Source: an uncultured Bacilli bacterium (GTDB lineage Bacteria; Bacillota_I; Bacilli_A; RF39; UBA660). From it: DNA of 8,363 nucleotides. The notes beneath the pieces are model-generated. The model made no database searches and had not been told where the DNA came from. It worked only from the letters and a program-made list of their open reading frames with translations. The translations under genes and the position numbers were made by a program. Positions within the stretch are counted from its first letter, which is position 1, and each line of letters starts with the position of its first letter. Shown here piece by piece: positions 1 to 6,902 of this stretch. The DNA is taken from NCBI GenBank assembly GCA_934090595.1, contig CAKOJO010000048.1, positions 1 through 8,363 on the forward strand, in the 5' to 3' direction.

Positions 1-12
1 TTGCCAACACAA

Positions 13-51
13 TAAAAAAAGTTAAAAATATTTCATAATGATATTTTTAAC
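13..51 (-). terminator. Intrinsic terminator of the pheS-pheT operon
   Basis: A perfect 11-bp inverted repeat has arms at 21-31 and 41-51 and a 9-nt loop. Read on the minus strand it is followed by seven T residues (20-14). It begins 23 bases beyond the pheT stop codon, the usual place for an operon-end terminator. The stem is almost entirely A-T, with one G-C pair, so it may be leaky. On the plus strand the downstream tract is only TTTATCTT, so the orientation serving pheT is preferred. Confidence 0.7.
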
Positions 52-74
52 TTTATCTTAAGTTAATAGCATTG

Positions 75-2441
75 CTACTTATCTCTTATTTCACATTTAA
101 ACTTAGATGATACTTTATCTATAATTGTTTTAAATACATTATCAACTTCTTCATCAGTTAAAGTTCTATTTACATCTTGGAATGTAAGAGAATATCCAAC
201 TGATTTTTTATTTTCATCTATCTTATCGCCAACATAAAGATCAAATACTTTTATGCTTGATAATATCTTATTACCATTTCTTCTTATTTCTTTTTCAACA
301 TCACTAGATAACACATTTTTATCTAATATAAACGCTACATCTTTTGTTATTTCTGGATATTTAGATATTTCTGGATACTTAATCTTCTTACTCTTCTTAG
401 TGTAAACTACAGATAAATTAATTTCACAAACATAAATATCATCTTTACTTACAACAGGACTAAGTTTACCAATATAACCTATTAAATCGTTATCAATATA
501 TATACTAGCACTCATTCCAGGATGCATTTCTTTTTTATCTTTAAGTGGTACAAATCTATATCTCTTATCATATCCAAGGTAATTAAGAATATTTTCTACT
601 ATTCCTTTTATAACATAGAAATTATTTTTTACACCAACACCATCAAAACTATAATCAATATAATTACCAGACATTAATATACCAAGTAATTGTGTTTCTT
701 TATAATCTTTATCATAAACATTACTTATTTCATATATATTTATATCTTTAACACCACGTTTATTATTATAATCATAAACATTTAAAAGAGATGGTATTAA
801 ACTTTGTCTTACATACATCTTATCATTACTCATTGGCATAAGTAGTTTAATAGGATCATTTTGAGAAAACATATCTATTTCTTTTGAACCTACTAAAGTA
901 TAAGTCTTTACTTCATTTAAAGATAGGCTTCTAAGTCTTTTAGAAATATCTTTTCTAATACCAATATTACCAGTATAAACACCACTTTTAATAGGAAGAA
1001 CTGGAGTTTTATTAACTAGCTTATCATATCCATAAAATCTACCAATTTCTTCGATTAAATCTTCTCTTATAGAAACATCCATTCTTCTATTAGGAATAGT
1101 AACAACATAATTATCGTTATCTAATTCATATGAAAAACCTAACTTATCAAATATACTACTTACAATATCATTAGTAAGTTCTATTCCTAATACTTTATTT
1201 ATTTTATCAAGAGTAACTTCCGCTACTTTAGGAGTTTTATCTACATTATCATAAATTACTTTATCCTTTAATACTTTACCACTGGCATATTTTTCTAATA
1301 AATAACATGCTCTATCAAGAGCCATACTAGTATATTCATAATTAAGTCCTTTTTCAAATCTAAGGGAAGCTTCACTTCTTAATCCTAATCTAATTGAAGT
1401 ATATCTAACATTATAAGGGTTAAATATTGCACTTTCTATTATAATATTCTTAGTATTTGAATCAATATCAGAATTAAGTCCTCCCATAACACCTGCGACT
1501 GCTAATGCTTCTTTTTCATTTGCAATAATTATATCTGAATCAATTAATTCTCTTTCTTCATTATCAAGAGTAACAATGTGTTCATTATTTTTTGCATTTC
1601 TAACTATAATTGTATCTCCAACTTTATCCATATCAAAGAAATGAAGAGGTTGTCCATATTCAAGCATTATATAATTAGAAATATCTACTACATTATTAAT
1701 AGAACGCATTCCTACTTGTTCCAATCTATTTTTTATAAAATCAGGACTTGGTCCAATAACAACATCTTTTACTATTTTAGTTTGATACATACTACAAAGA
1801 GGAGTATCCACAACTAATTTTAACTTATCATTAATGCTTTCGTCTATTTCACTATAATTAGTATCAGGTAAATTAACGTCTCTTTCTAAAACACATGAAG
1901 CTTCATATGCAAAACCTAAGTGAGATAGGCAATCATTTCTATTTGGATTAAGATCCAAAGTATAAATAGTATCATCAACACCAAGATATTTACATGCATC
2001 ATCTCCCACGATTGCATCATCAGGTAATATATGAATACCATCATCATAAGTAAATTCCTTATCTGCCAAGCCAAGTTCATATAAAGCACATATCATTCCA
2101 CATGATTTTACTCCAAGTAAACTTCTTTCCTCGATTAGAAAGTCGCCAGGAAGAACAGCACCAGGTAATGACACAATAACCTTAATTCCTTTAGATACGT
2201 TATCAGCGCCACATATTATTTGTTGAATTCTATCACCAACATTAACTTGACATATATTTAAATGATCAGAACCAGGATGACGTTCACATTCAACAATTTG
2301 TCCTACTACTAAATTATTAAACTTATATTCTTTTACTTCTTCAACATTTACCCCAGCATTTGTTATCTTATCAGCTAGTTCTACCTTATCTTGATCATCA
2401 ACTTTTACATAATCATTAATCCAATTAGTAGATATCTTCAT
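75..2441 (-). CDS. pheT: Phenylalanine--tRNA ligase beta subunit
   Basis: This is the beta subunit of cytosolic alpha2beta2 phenylalanyl-tRNA synthetase, which binds and positions tRNA-Phe and edits mischarged tyrosyl-tRNA. The 788-residue length is typical for bacteria. Domains in order: an EMAPII-like tRNA-binding OB fold (about 40-150, with HPGSDHLNICQV and ICGADNV); the B3/B4 editing region (about 210-380, with GMRSINNVVDISNY and GQPLHFFD); a B5 domain (about 400-475, with IPNRRMDVSIREDLIEEIGR); a catalytic-like core; and a C-terminal FDX-ACB anticodon-binding domain (about 690-788, with KYPEITKDVAF and TLTDEEV). The ATG overlaps the pheS stop by one base (TAATG). Its ribosome binding site AGGAGGGGAG lies inside the end of pheS, so translation is probably coupled. 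Expression should follow the T-box upstream of pheS. The family assignment is very secure. Confidence 0.98.
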   Translation of the reverse strand: MKISTNWINDYVKVDDQDKVELADKITNAGVNVEEVKEYKFNNLVVGQIVECERHPGSDHLNICQVNVGDRIQQIICGADNVSKGIKVIVSLPGAVLPGDFLIEERSLLGVKSCGMICALYELGLADKEFTYDDGIHILPDDAIVGDDACKYLGVDDTIYTLDLNPNRNDCLSHLGFAYEASCVLERDVNLPDTNYSEIDESINDKLKLVVDTPLCSMYQTKIVKDVVIGPSPDFIKNRLEQVGMRSINNVVDISNYIMLEYGQPLHFFDMDKVGDTIIVRNAKNNEHIVTLDNEERELIDSDIIIANEKEALAVAGVMGGLNSDIDSNTKNIIIESAIFNPYNVRYTSIRLGLRSEASLRFEKGLNYEYTSMALDRACYLLEKYASGKVLKDKVIYDNVDKTPKVAEVTLDKINKVLGIELTNDIVSSIFDKLGFSYELDNDNYVVTIPNRRMDVSIREDLIEEIGRFYGYDKLVNKTPVLPIKSGVYTGNIGIRKDISKRLRSLSLNEVKTYTLVGSKEIDMFSQNDPIKLLMPMSNDKMYVRQSLIPSLLNVYDYNNKRGVKDINIYEISNVYDKDYKETQLLGILMSGNYIDYSFDGVGVKNNFYVIKGIVENILNYLGYDKRYRFVPLKDKKEMHPGMSASIYIDNDLIGYIGKLSPVVSKDDIYVCEINLSVVYTKKSKKIKYPEISKYPEITKDVAFILDKNVLSSDVEKEIRRNGNKILSSIKVFDLYVGDKIDENKKSVGYSLTFQDVNRTLTDEEVDNVFKTIIDKVSSKFKCEIRDK

Positions 2442-3469
2442 TATTCTCCCCTCCTTTCAAATTCATTACAAACTCTTAAATCATTTGTATAAAAATATCT
2501 TACATCAGGTACTCCATACTTAACCATTGCAATTCTTTCTATTCCGAATCCAAAGGCAAATCCAGTATATTTTTCGCTGTCATATCCTGCCATATTAAGT
2601 ACATTTGGATGTACAACTCCAGCACCACCAATGGTTATCCAAGTTGTACCTTTACAAACATTACAACCCTTTCCGTTACATTTAAAGCAAGATACATCAA
2701 ACTCAACACTTGGTTCAGTAAATGGATAAAAAGATGGTCTAAATCTTGTAACAACATCCTTACCAAATAAATGCTTAGCCATTAGATCTAAAGTTCCTTT
2801 TAAATCAGATAAAGATATTTCTTTATCTACAATCATTCCTTCACATTGCATAAATTGATGTGAATGAGTAGCATCATCATAATCTCTACGATATGTTTTA
2901 CCAGGGCATATTATTCTAAAAGGTTCTCCTTTTTTTTCTAACATAGTTCTAACTTGAACTGGAGAAGTTTGAGATCTAAGAAGTATTTCATCAGAACTAA
3001 TATAAAAAGTATCTTGTGCATCTCTAGCAGGATGCCCTTTTTGTAGATTTAACATTTCAAAATTATATAAATCCTTTTCTACTTCAGGACCTTCCACTAC
3101 ATCATATCCCATAGACATATAGAAAGTTTCTATTTCTTCGATTACCTTATCAAGAATATGAGCTGAGCCAGTCTTTAGACTATAACCAGGTAAAGTTACA
3201 TCAATCATTTCAGATTCTAGCTTTTCATTTAAAGCCTTTTCATTAAGTTCACTTTTTAAAAGATCATACTTAGTATTAAAAAGATCTTTTAATTCATTAA
3301 CTTTCATACCATATTCTTTCTTTTCATCATTAGATAAATCTTTCATTTTAGAATAAAGTTCAGTAATAATACCTTTTTTACCAATATAATTAACTCTTAA
3401 AGACTCAAGGTCTGAAAGGTTATTAATATTAGAAAAAGCATCATTCATTTGATTCTTAATATTTTCCAT
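2441..3469 (-). CDS. pheS: Phenylalanine--tRNA ligase alpha subunit
   Basis: This is the catalytic alpha subunit of phenylalanyl-tRNA synthetase, which forms Phe-AMP and charges tRNA-Phe together with PheT. From the chosen ATG it is 342 residues, a normal length. An N-terminal coiled-coil tRNA-binding arm (about 1-90) is followed by the class II catalytic domain: HPARDAQDTF (146-155), LRSQTSPVQ (164-172), motif 2 region FRIICPGKTYRRD (184-196) and HQFMQCEG (204-211), and motif 3 GFGIER (307-312). The Ala in GFAFG that shapes the amino-acid pocket is present. A Cys cluster, CFKC and CNVC (261-272), occurs in many bacterial PheS proteins and could bind zinc. An upstream in-frame ATG at 3526 would add 19 residues encoded by the T-box and terminator, so it was rejected. 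The start at 3469 has a GGGAGG site 5 bases upstream. Confidence 0.98.
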   Translation of the reverse strand: MENIKNQMNDAFSNINNLSDLESLRVNYIGKKGIITELYSKMKDLSNDEKKEYGMKVNELKDLFNTKYDLLKSELNEKALNEKLESEMIDVTLPGYSLKTGSAHILDKVIEEIETFYMSMGYDVVEGPEVEKDLYNFEMLNLQKGHPARDAQDTFYISSDEILLRSQTSPVQVRTMLEKKGEPFRIICPGKTYRRDYDDATHSHQFMQCEGMIVDKEISLSDLKGTLDLMAKHLFGKDVVTRFRPSFYPFTEPSVEFDVSCFKCNGKGCNVCKGTTWITIGGAGVVHPNVLNMAGYDSEKYTGFAFGFGIERIAMVKYGVPDVRYFYTNDLRVCNEFERRGE

Positions 3470-3474
3470 AATTT

Positions 3475-3480
3475 CCTCCC
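3475..3480 (-). promoter_or_regulatory. pheS ribosome binding site (decides start)
   Basis: GGGAGG lies 5 bases before the ATG at 3469 and directly after the T-rich end of the leader terminator. It marks the true pheS start and rules out the longer reading frame beginning at 3526. Confidence 0.9.
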
Positions 3481-3481
3481 T

Positions 3482-3527
3482 AAAATAAAAAGATGATACC
3501 AAAGGACGAATCAATCGTGGTACCACC
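3482..3527 (-). terminator. T-box regulatory terminator upstream of pheS
   Basis: The RNA arm GGUGGUACC (3527-3519) pairs with GGUAUCAUC (3500-3492) over nine pairs, including two G-U, and is followed by UUUUUAUUUU (3491-3482). The competing antiterminator uses AAGG (3529-3526) with CCUU (3505-3502) and ACGA (3518-3515) with UCGU (3509-3506), leaving the invariant UGGUACC as a 7-nt bulge for the tRNA acceptor end. The two folds are mutually exclusive because both use the T-box bases. Confidence 0.85.
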
Positions 3528-3669
3528 TTATTTTTATACTCAATACTATAACGCGTAACCGATTAAGCTAAGAAGTGAATTCATAAAAGATTATTAAAAG
3601 TTTCCACCAAACACTTTCTCTCTATAAATAATTACTTTTATTACTATGTTCCTATCATTGCCAATTCAC
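3482..3669 (-). promoter_or_regulatory. T-box leader, tRNA-Phe responsive, controlling pheST
   Basis: This is a T-box riboswitch that senses the charging state of tRNA-Phe by transcription antitermination. The T-box core reads AAGGTGGTACCACG (3529-3516). Stem I landmarks are present in order. An AGTA-bearing left side of the specifier loop is followed by an AUAAAAG/CUUUUAU helix and an AUUAUU/AAUAAU helix. Then come the AGAGAG bulge (3623-3618) and a distal AAAGU/ACUUU helix capped by a GGUGGAAA-containing loop (GGUGGAAA at 3608-3601). The likely specifier is UUC (3579-3577), a Phe codon followed by A as expected, and an AGGAA/UUCUU helix can form below it. The leader begins about where the promoter predicts +1. 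The class is certain. The specifier is inferred from hand folding and from the identity of the downstream gene. Confidence 0.93.
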
Positions 3670-3674
3670 TAATA

Positions 3675-3702
3675 ATTTTATCACAAATATGTTAAAAGTC
3701 AA
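3675..3702 (-). promoter_or_regulatory. Housekeeping-type promoter of the pheST leader
   Basis: A -35 box TTGACT (3702-3697), a 16-base spacer and a -10 box TAAAAT (3680-3675) each match the sigma-A consensus at five of six positions. Transcription would start near 3669, exactly at the 5' strand of the T-box leader, which supports both calls. Confidence 0.85.
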
Positions 3703-3882
3703 TATTTTTTACAAATTACGCTTTTTTAAAGTTATACATTGTTATGCATTTTAATCCATTCACTTATAATTTCAATTTAATTAATCACGCAACGTAAAAT
3801 CACTATTAAATACTTTATAAAACTTTTTCACTATCTTTAAACATTAAATTAATTAATTTTACATTCCAAACAAAATCTTATA
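3703..3882. other. AT-rich divergent intergenic stretch, no feature assigned
   Basis: This lies between the divergent pheS and CPBP promoters. I see no open frame with a ribosome binding site, no strong hairpin and no recognisable RNA. It contains AT-only runs such as TTAATTAAT (near 3778 and 3852). An imperfect dyad around 3732-3751 is too weak to call an operator. Confidence 0.5.
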
Positions 3883-3911
3883 TTTTAAAACTCTTATTTA
3901 TATGGTATACT
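3883..3911 (+). promoter_or_regulatory. Extended -10 promoter of the CPBP/phosphoesterase operon
   Basis: TATACT (3906-3911) is preceded by TGG (3903-3905), giving the extended -10 pattern TGnTATAmT. The -35 position at the 17-base spacing (TTTTAA, 3883-3888) is poor, as is common when an extended -10 is present. The predicted start lies near 3918, giving a very short leader before the ribosome binding site. Confidence 0.7.
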
Positions 3912-3920
3912 ATCAATAGT

Positions 3921-3926
3921 AAAGGA
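3921..3926 (+). promoter_or_regulatory. Ribosome binding site of the CPBP protease gene (decides start)
   Basis: AAAGGA directly abuts the first in-frame ATG (3927) and is 3 bases from the second (3930). It is 9 bases from the third ATG at 3936, which has workable spacing and is therefore chosen as the start. Confidence 0.7.
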
Positions 3927-3935
3927 ATGATGTAC

Positions 3936-4622
3936 ATGGAAAAACTACCTAAAATATTACTTACAATCTGTCTTTTTGTAGCAGAACTAATATATAGTTA
4001 TTGTGTAATACTAGGACTACAACACTTTGGAATAGATATTACTATCTATAGCAACACTATAAAGTATCAAATATTAATTGGAATAGACCTATCTTTTATG
4101 TTTATTCTATTTCTCTTATATAGAAAAACACTATTAAAAGATATAACTCTATACTTTAAAAACTTTACCAAAAACATATCAACTGGTGCAAAATACTGGG
4201 CTATTGGACTATGTATAATGATGTTATCAAATATAATAATATCCTACTACTTACCGGGAGGTTCCGCTAACGAAGAAGCAGTACAAAATGTTATTAAACA
4301 AGTACCAATATACATGATATTCTCGACAGTTATATATGCCCCTTTTGTCGAAGAATTGATATTTAGAAAAAGCATTCGTGATTTTATAGATAATGACTAC
4401 TTATATGTAATAATATCAGGATTAGCATTTGGATTTGTTCATACATTAGCGGGAGCAACTCTACAAGAACTGGTTTATATAATTCCATATGGTGCTTTAG
4501 GAAGTTGTTTTGCACTTATGTATGTTAAAACTAAAAATGTATATACATCAATGACATTTCATATGATTCACAATGCTATTATCGTATTTATTTCCATAGC
4601 CGGAAATATATTAGGGAGTTAG
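3936..4622 (+). CDS. CPBP-family intramembrane metalloprotease (Abi/Rce1-like)
   Basis: This is a multi-span membrane protein of the CPBP (CAAX protease and bacteriocin-processing, Rce1/Abi) family. The putative glutamate-type intramembrane protease motifs are all present: EELIFR (EExxxR, E139-E140 and R144), FGFVH (FxxxH, 165-169) and HMIHN (HxxxN, 209-213). Hydrophobic segments lie near residues 8-30, 46-62, 88-105, 126-138, 155-168, 181-197 and 211-225. Length from the chosen ATG is 228 residues, typical of the compact family members. Bacterial members are linked to bacteriocin immunity, signal-peptide or regulatory-protein processing and cell-wall phenotypes, but the substrate here cannot be told. 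Only 3 bases separate it from the phosphoesterase gene, whose ribosome binding site lies in its last codons. Earlier ATGs at 3927 and 3930 are possible starts but poorly spaced. Confidence 0.92.
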   Translation: MEKLPKILLTICLFVAELIYSYCVILGLQHFGIDITIYSNTIKYQILIGIDLSFMFILFLLYRKTLLKDITLYFKNFTKNISTGAKYWAIGLCIMMLSNIIISYYLPGGSANEEAVQNVIKQVPIYMIFSTVIYAPFVEELIFRKSIRDFIDNDYLYVIISGLAFGFVHTLAGATLQELVYIIPYGALGSCFALMYVKTKNVYTSMTFHMIHNAIIVFISIAGNILGS

Positions 4623-4625
4623 TAT

Positions 4626-5543
4626 ATGGAAACAAGAGTAAGTAAAAATAAAAAACAATTAAAAGAAGATAAAAAAAGAGTTAAGAATAAAAGAAAAGAA
4701 AGACTTAAAAAATCTAGAACTAAAATAAGATTGGTTATTCTAAGTATCATTACTCTATTTGTTATATATGGTCTTTTCATTGAACCAAGAATACTCTTAG
4801 TAAATGAAGTAAAACTAGAAAGTAAAGATATACCAAACTCATTTGATGGTATTAAAATAGTGCATTTCTCTGATCTTCACTATGGTAATACTATAAACAT
4901 AAACAATATTGATAAAGTAATAACTAAAATAAATAGTCTAAACCCTGATATAGTAATATTTACTGGGGACTTAATTGATAATAAATATAATATGACTAAA
5001 GAAGATACAACAAAGCTAACTAAAAGTTTAAAAAAGATAAATTATAATTTAGGTAAATATGCAGTTTTAGGTAATCATGATTTCTACAAAGATGAGTTTA
5101 ATAATATTATGTATGATAGTGATTTCACTCTATTGAAAAACAGTTATGATATAGTATATAATAAAGATAACAATCCAATACTAATCTATGGAGTAGATAA
5201 CGTTACTTATGGTAGTCCAAGTCTTACAGAACTAGATAAAAAAGAACTGGAAAACATCTCTTATAAAATACTTCTAGTACATGAACCAGACTATATAGAT
5301 AACATTCTAAATAAATATGATATAGACTTAATATTATCAGGACACTCTCATAATGGACAAATAAAACTATTTGGATTAAAACCATTCTACAAACCAGATG
5401 GATCAAAAAAATACTTTAGTCCTCACTATAAAGAAAATAATACTGATATATACATATCAAATGGTATTGGTACAAGTATAGTACAATTTAGATTTGGGTC
5501 AATTCCAAGTATTAACTTATATAGATTAAATAGTCAAAATTGA
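4626..5543 (+). CDS. Membrane-anchored calcineurin-like metallophosphoesterase (YkuE/YaeI-like)
   Basis: This is a 305-residue binuclear metal phosphoesterase. The metal-binding series is complete: DLH (D83, H85), GD (D115), GNHD (N150, H151), H219 in the HEPD segment, and GHSH (H240, H242). The tail NGIGTSIVQFRFGSIPSI matches the family's GiG...R...P pattern. A Lys/Arg-rich cytoplasmic segment (about 1-36) precedes one transmembrane helix (about 37-53), so the enzyme domain should face outward on the membrane, as in YkuE/YaeI relatives. Known relatives act on phospholipid or UDP-lipid phosphoesters, but the substrate here is unknown. The common GHTHGGQ motif is GHSHNGQ here, a mild deviation that keeps the metal ligands. 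It is the second gene of the operon: GGGAG in the end of the CPBP gene is its ribosome binding site. Its TGA stop is inside the terminator hairpin. Confidence 0.93.
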   Translation: METRVSKNKKQLKEDKKRVKNKRKERLKKSRTKIRLVILSIITLFVIYGLFIEPRILLVNEVKLESKDIPNSFDGIKIVHFSDLHYGNTININNIDKVITKINSLNPDIVIFTGDLIDNKYNMTKEDTTKLTKSLKKINYNLGKYAVLGNHDFYKDEFNNIMYDSDFTLLKNSYDIVYNKDNNPILIYGVDNVTYGSPSLTELDKKELENISYKILLVHEPDYIDNILNKYDIDLILSGHSHNGQIKLFGLKPFYKPDGSKKYFSPHYKENNTDIYISNGIGTSIVQFRFGSIPSINLYRLNSQN

Positions 5544-5553
5544 CTATTTTTTT
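5528..5553 (+). terminator. Intrinsic terminator of the CPBP/phosphoesterase operon
   Basis: The arms AAATAGTCA (5528-5536) and TGACTATTT (5541-5549) form a nine-pair stem with loop AAAT. A run of seven T (5547-5553) starts within the 3' arm. The phosphoesterase stop codon TGA (5541-5543) is part of the stem. Confidence 0.88.
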
Positions 5554-5557
5554 ATAT

Positions 5558-5580
5558 AAAAAAACTACTAAAAAGTAGTT
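5558..5580 (-). terminator. Intrinsic terminator of obg
   Basis: On the minus strand AACTACT (5580-5574) pairs with AGTAGTT (5569-5563) across a four-base loop, with seven T at 5564-5558. The arm begins inside the obg stop codon TAA (5581-5579). It lies back to back with the plus-strand terminator, only four bases away. Confidence 0.85.
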
Positions 5581-6850
5581 AATTTCTATATTCAAAAGCA
5601 AAATCAAGTATCTTAACAATATCTCCTTGCTTAGCACCAAGTTCTTCTAACTTATCATCAACACCCATTCTAGTAAGCTTCTTAGCAAATCTAAGAACAG
5701 CTTCATCAGAAGTAAACTTAGTCATTCTAAATAGTTTTTCAATTATATCTCCCTTAATAACAAAGATATCTCCTTCTTTTTCAATAGTAAATGGTTCTTC
5801 TTTTTTATACTTATATAAAACATAATCTTCATACTCTTGATCATCAATATCTTCTACTTCAATTTGATCAAGTAAATCAGCCATATGAACAAGCACTTTA
5901 TCAAGACCTTCATCATTTATCGCAGATACTTCAAATATTTCTATATCAGATACTTTTTCTTTAAAAGATTTAAGATTATCAAAAGAACCCTCTATATCCA
6001 TCTTATTCGCAATAATAAGTTGTTTTTTTAATAATAATTTCTTATCAAAATCTTCAAGTTCTTTTCTTATTTTAATATAATCTTCATAAGGATCTCTTGC
6101 TTCACTACCGGACATATCAATAACATGACATATAATTCTAGTTCTTTCAATATGTTTTAAGAACTTATCACCAAGTCCTTCTCCTAAAGAAGCACCTTCG
6201 ATTAGTCCAGGAAGGTCCGCCACTGTAAAACTTCTACCATCAACAGTTTTAACAACACCAAGATTGGGATTAAGAGTCGTAAAGTGATATGCAGCAATCT
6301 TTGGTTTAGAACGGGATATCTTAGATAAAATAGTACTTTTACCAACACTAGGCATTCCAACTAATCCTACATCCGCTAAAAGCTTAAGTTCTACTTTTAA
6401 ATATCTTTCTTCACCAGGTTCTCCTTTTTCAGAATAATTAGGAGCGGGATTAGATTGAGTACGAAAAGCAGTATTACCTCTTCCACCGCGTCCGCCTTTA
6501 GCAACAATAAACTCTTGATTATTTTCTCTTAAATCACATACAAGTAAATTAGTATTTAAGTCGGTAACAACAGTACCAGGAGGTACTTTTATAACAATAT
6601 CTTTAGCACCTTTCCCATTCTTATTCTTACCCATTCCATTTTCTCCACGTTCACCTTTAATAATTTTATTATATCTTAAATCTATCAAAGTACGTAATCC
6701 TTCATCAACTTTAAATATAATATTAGAGCCTCTTCCACCATTACCACCAAATGGTCCACCAAACTCAACATACTTTTCACGACGAAATGCGGTACATCCA
6801 TCTCCGCCAGATCCTGCGACTAGTTTTATATTTACCTCATCTACAAACAT
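5579..6850 (-). CDS. obg: Obg/CgtA GTPase, ribosome assembly and stress regulator
   Basis: This is an essential P-loop GTPase that associates with the 50S ribosomal subunit during late assembly and links to stress responses. Length is 423 residues, standard for Bacillota. It has the glycine-rich Obg fold (1-157, with GSGGDGCTAFRREKYV and GGRGGRGN). The G domain has G1 GMPSVGKST (165-173), G2 TT (191-192), G3 DLPG (212-215), G4 NKMD (282-285) and G5 SAI (309-311). The C-terminal OCT domain (about 350-423) carries DEAVLRFAKKLTRMGV and GDIV. The start at 6850 has AAGGAG 7 bases upstream and gives the canonical MFVDEV opening. The ATG at 6871 would add seven residues across the ribosome binding site and is rejected. 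It is transcribed from its own promoter at 6874-6902 and is not in the usual rpmA-linked order as far as the window shows. Confidence 0.98.
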   Translation of the reverse strand: MFVDEVNIKLVAGSGGDGCTAFRREKYVEFGGPFGGNGGRGSNIIFKVDEGLRTLIDLRYNKIIKGERGENGMGKNKNGKGAKDIVIKVPPGTVVTDLNTNLLVCDLRENNQEFIVAKGGRGGRGNTAFRTQSNPAPNYSEKGEPGEERYLKVELKLLADVGLVGMPSVGKSTILSKISRSKPKIAAYHFTTLNPNLGVVKTVDGRSFTVADLPGLIEGASLGEGLGDKFLKHIERTRIICHVIDMSGSEARDPYEDYIKIRKELEDFDKKLLLKKQLIIANKMDIEGSFDNLKSFKEKVSDIEIFEVSAINDEGLDKVLVHMADLLDQIEVEDIDDQEYEDYVLYKYKKEEPFTIEKEGDIFVIKGDIIEKLFRMTKFTSDEAVLRFAKKLTRMGVDDKLEELGAKQGDIVKILDFAFEYRN

Positions 6851-6857
6851 AGTATCA

Positions 6858-6863
6858 CTCCTT
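6858..6863 (-). promoter_or_regulatory. obg ribosome binding site (decides start)
   Basis: AAGGAG lies 7 bases before the ATG at 6850, ideal spacing. This fixes the canonical MFVDEV start of Obg and excludes the ATG at 6871. Confidence 0.92.
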
Positions 6864-6873
6864 TTTCCCATAA

Positions 6874-6902
6874 ATTATACCAAAAAAAAAGAAAAATAGC
6901 AA
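6874..6902 (-). promoter_or_regulatory. obg promoter, embedded in the upstream terminator
   Basis: A perfect -10 TATAAT (6879-6874) has an upstream TGG (extended -10). A 17-base spacer separates it from TTGCTA (6902-6897, four of six against the -35 consensus). The spacer is largely the T tract of the preceding gene's terminator, and the -35 box lies over that terminator's loop and the inner end of its distal arm. The predicted start is near 6867, just before the ribosome binding site. Confidence 0.82.

Noticed and set aside
1578..1817. Plus-strand open frame of 79 codons inside pheT
   Set aside because: It is a shadow of the pheT coding strand, with low-complexity composition, no ribosome binding site and no recognisable domain.
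3470..3526. In-frame 19-residue N-terminal extension of PheS
   Set aside because: It is encoded by the T-box core and its terminator, lacks a ribosome binding site, and PheS proteins start at the segment beginning MENIKNQ; a strong GGGAGG precedes 3469.
3732..3751. Imperfect inverted repeat (TACAT-TGTT-ATGCA) as an operator
   Set aside because: It is short, has a mismatch, and lies far from both promoters in very AT-rich DNA where such dyads arise by chance.
5224..5406. Minus-strand open frame of 60 codons inside the phosphoesterase gene
   Set aside because: It is antisense to the conserved HEPD to GHSHNGQ region, a chance open frame.
5541..5543. Possible use of UGA as Trp, as in Mycoplasma
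   Set aside because: UGA ends the phosphoesterase right in its terminator and ends the dockerin protein just before another terminator, and Trp positions in the visible proteins are accounted for by TGG.
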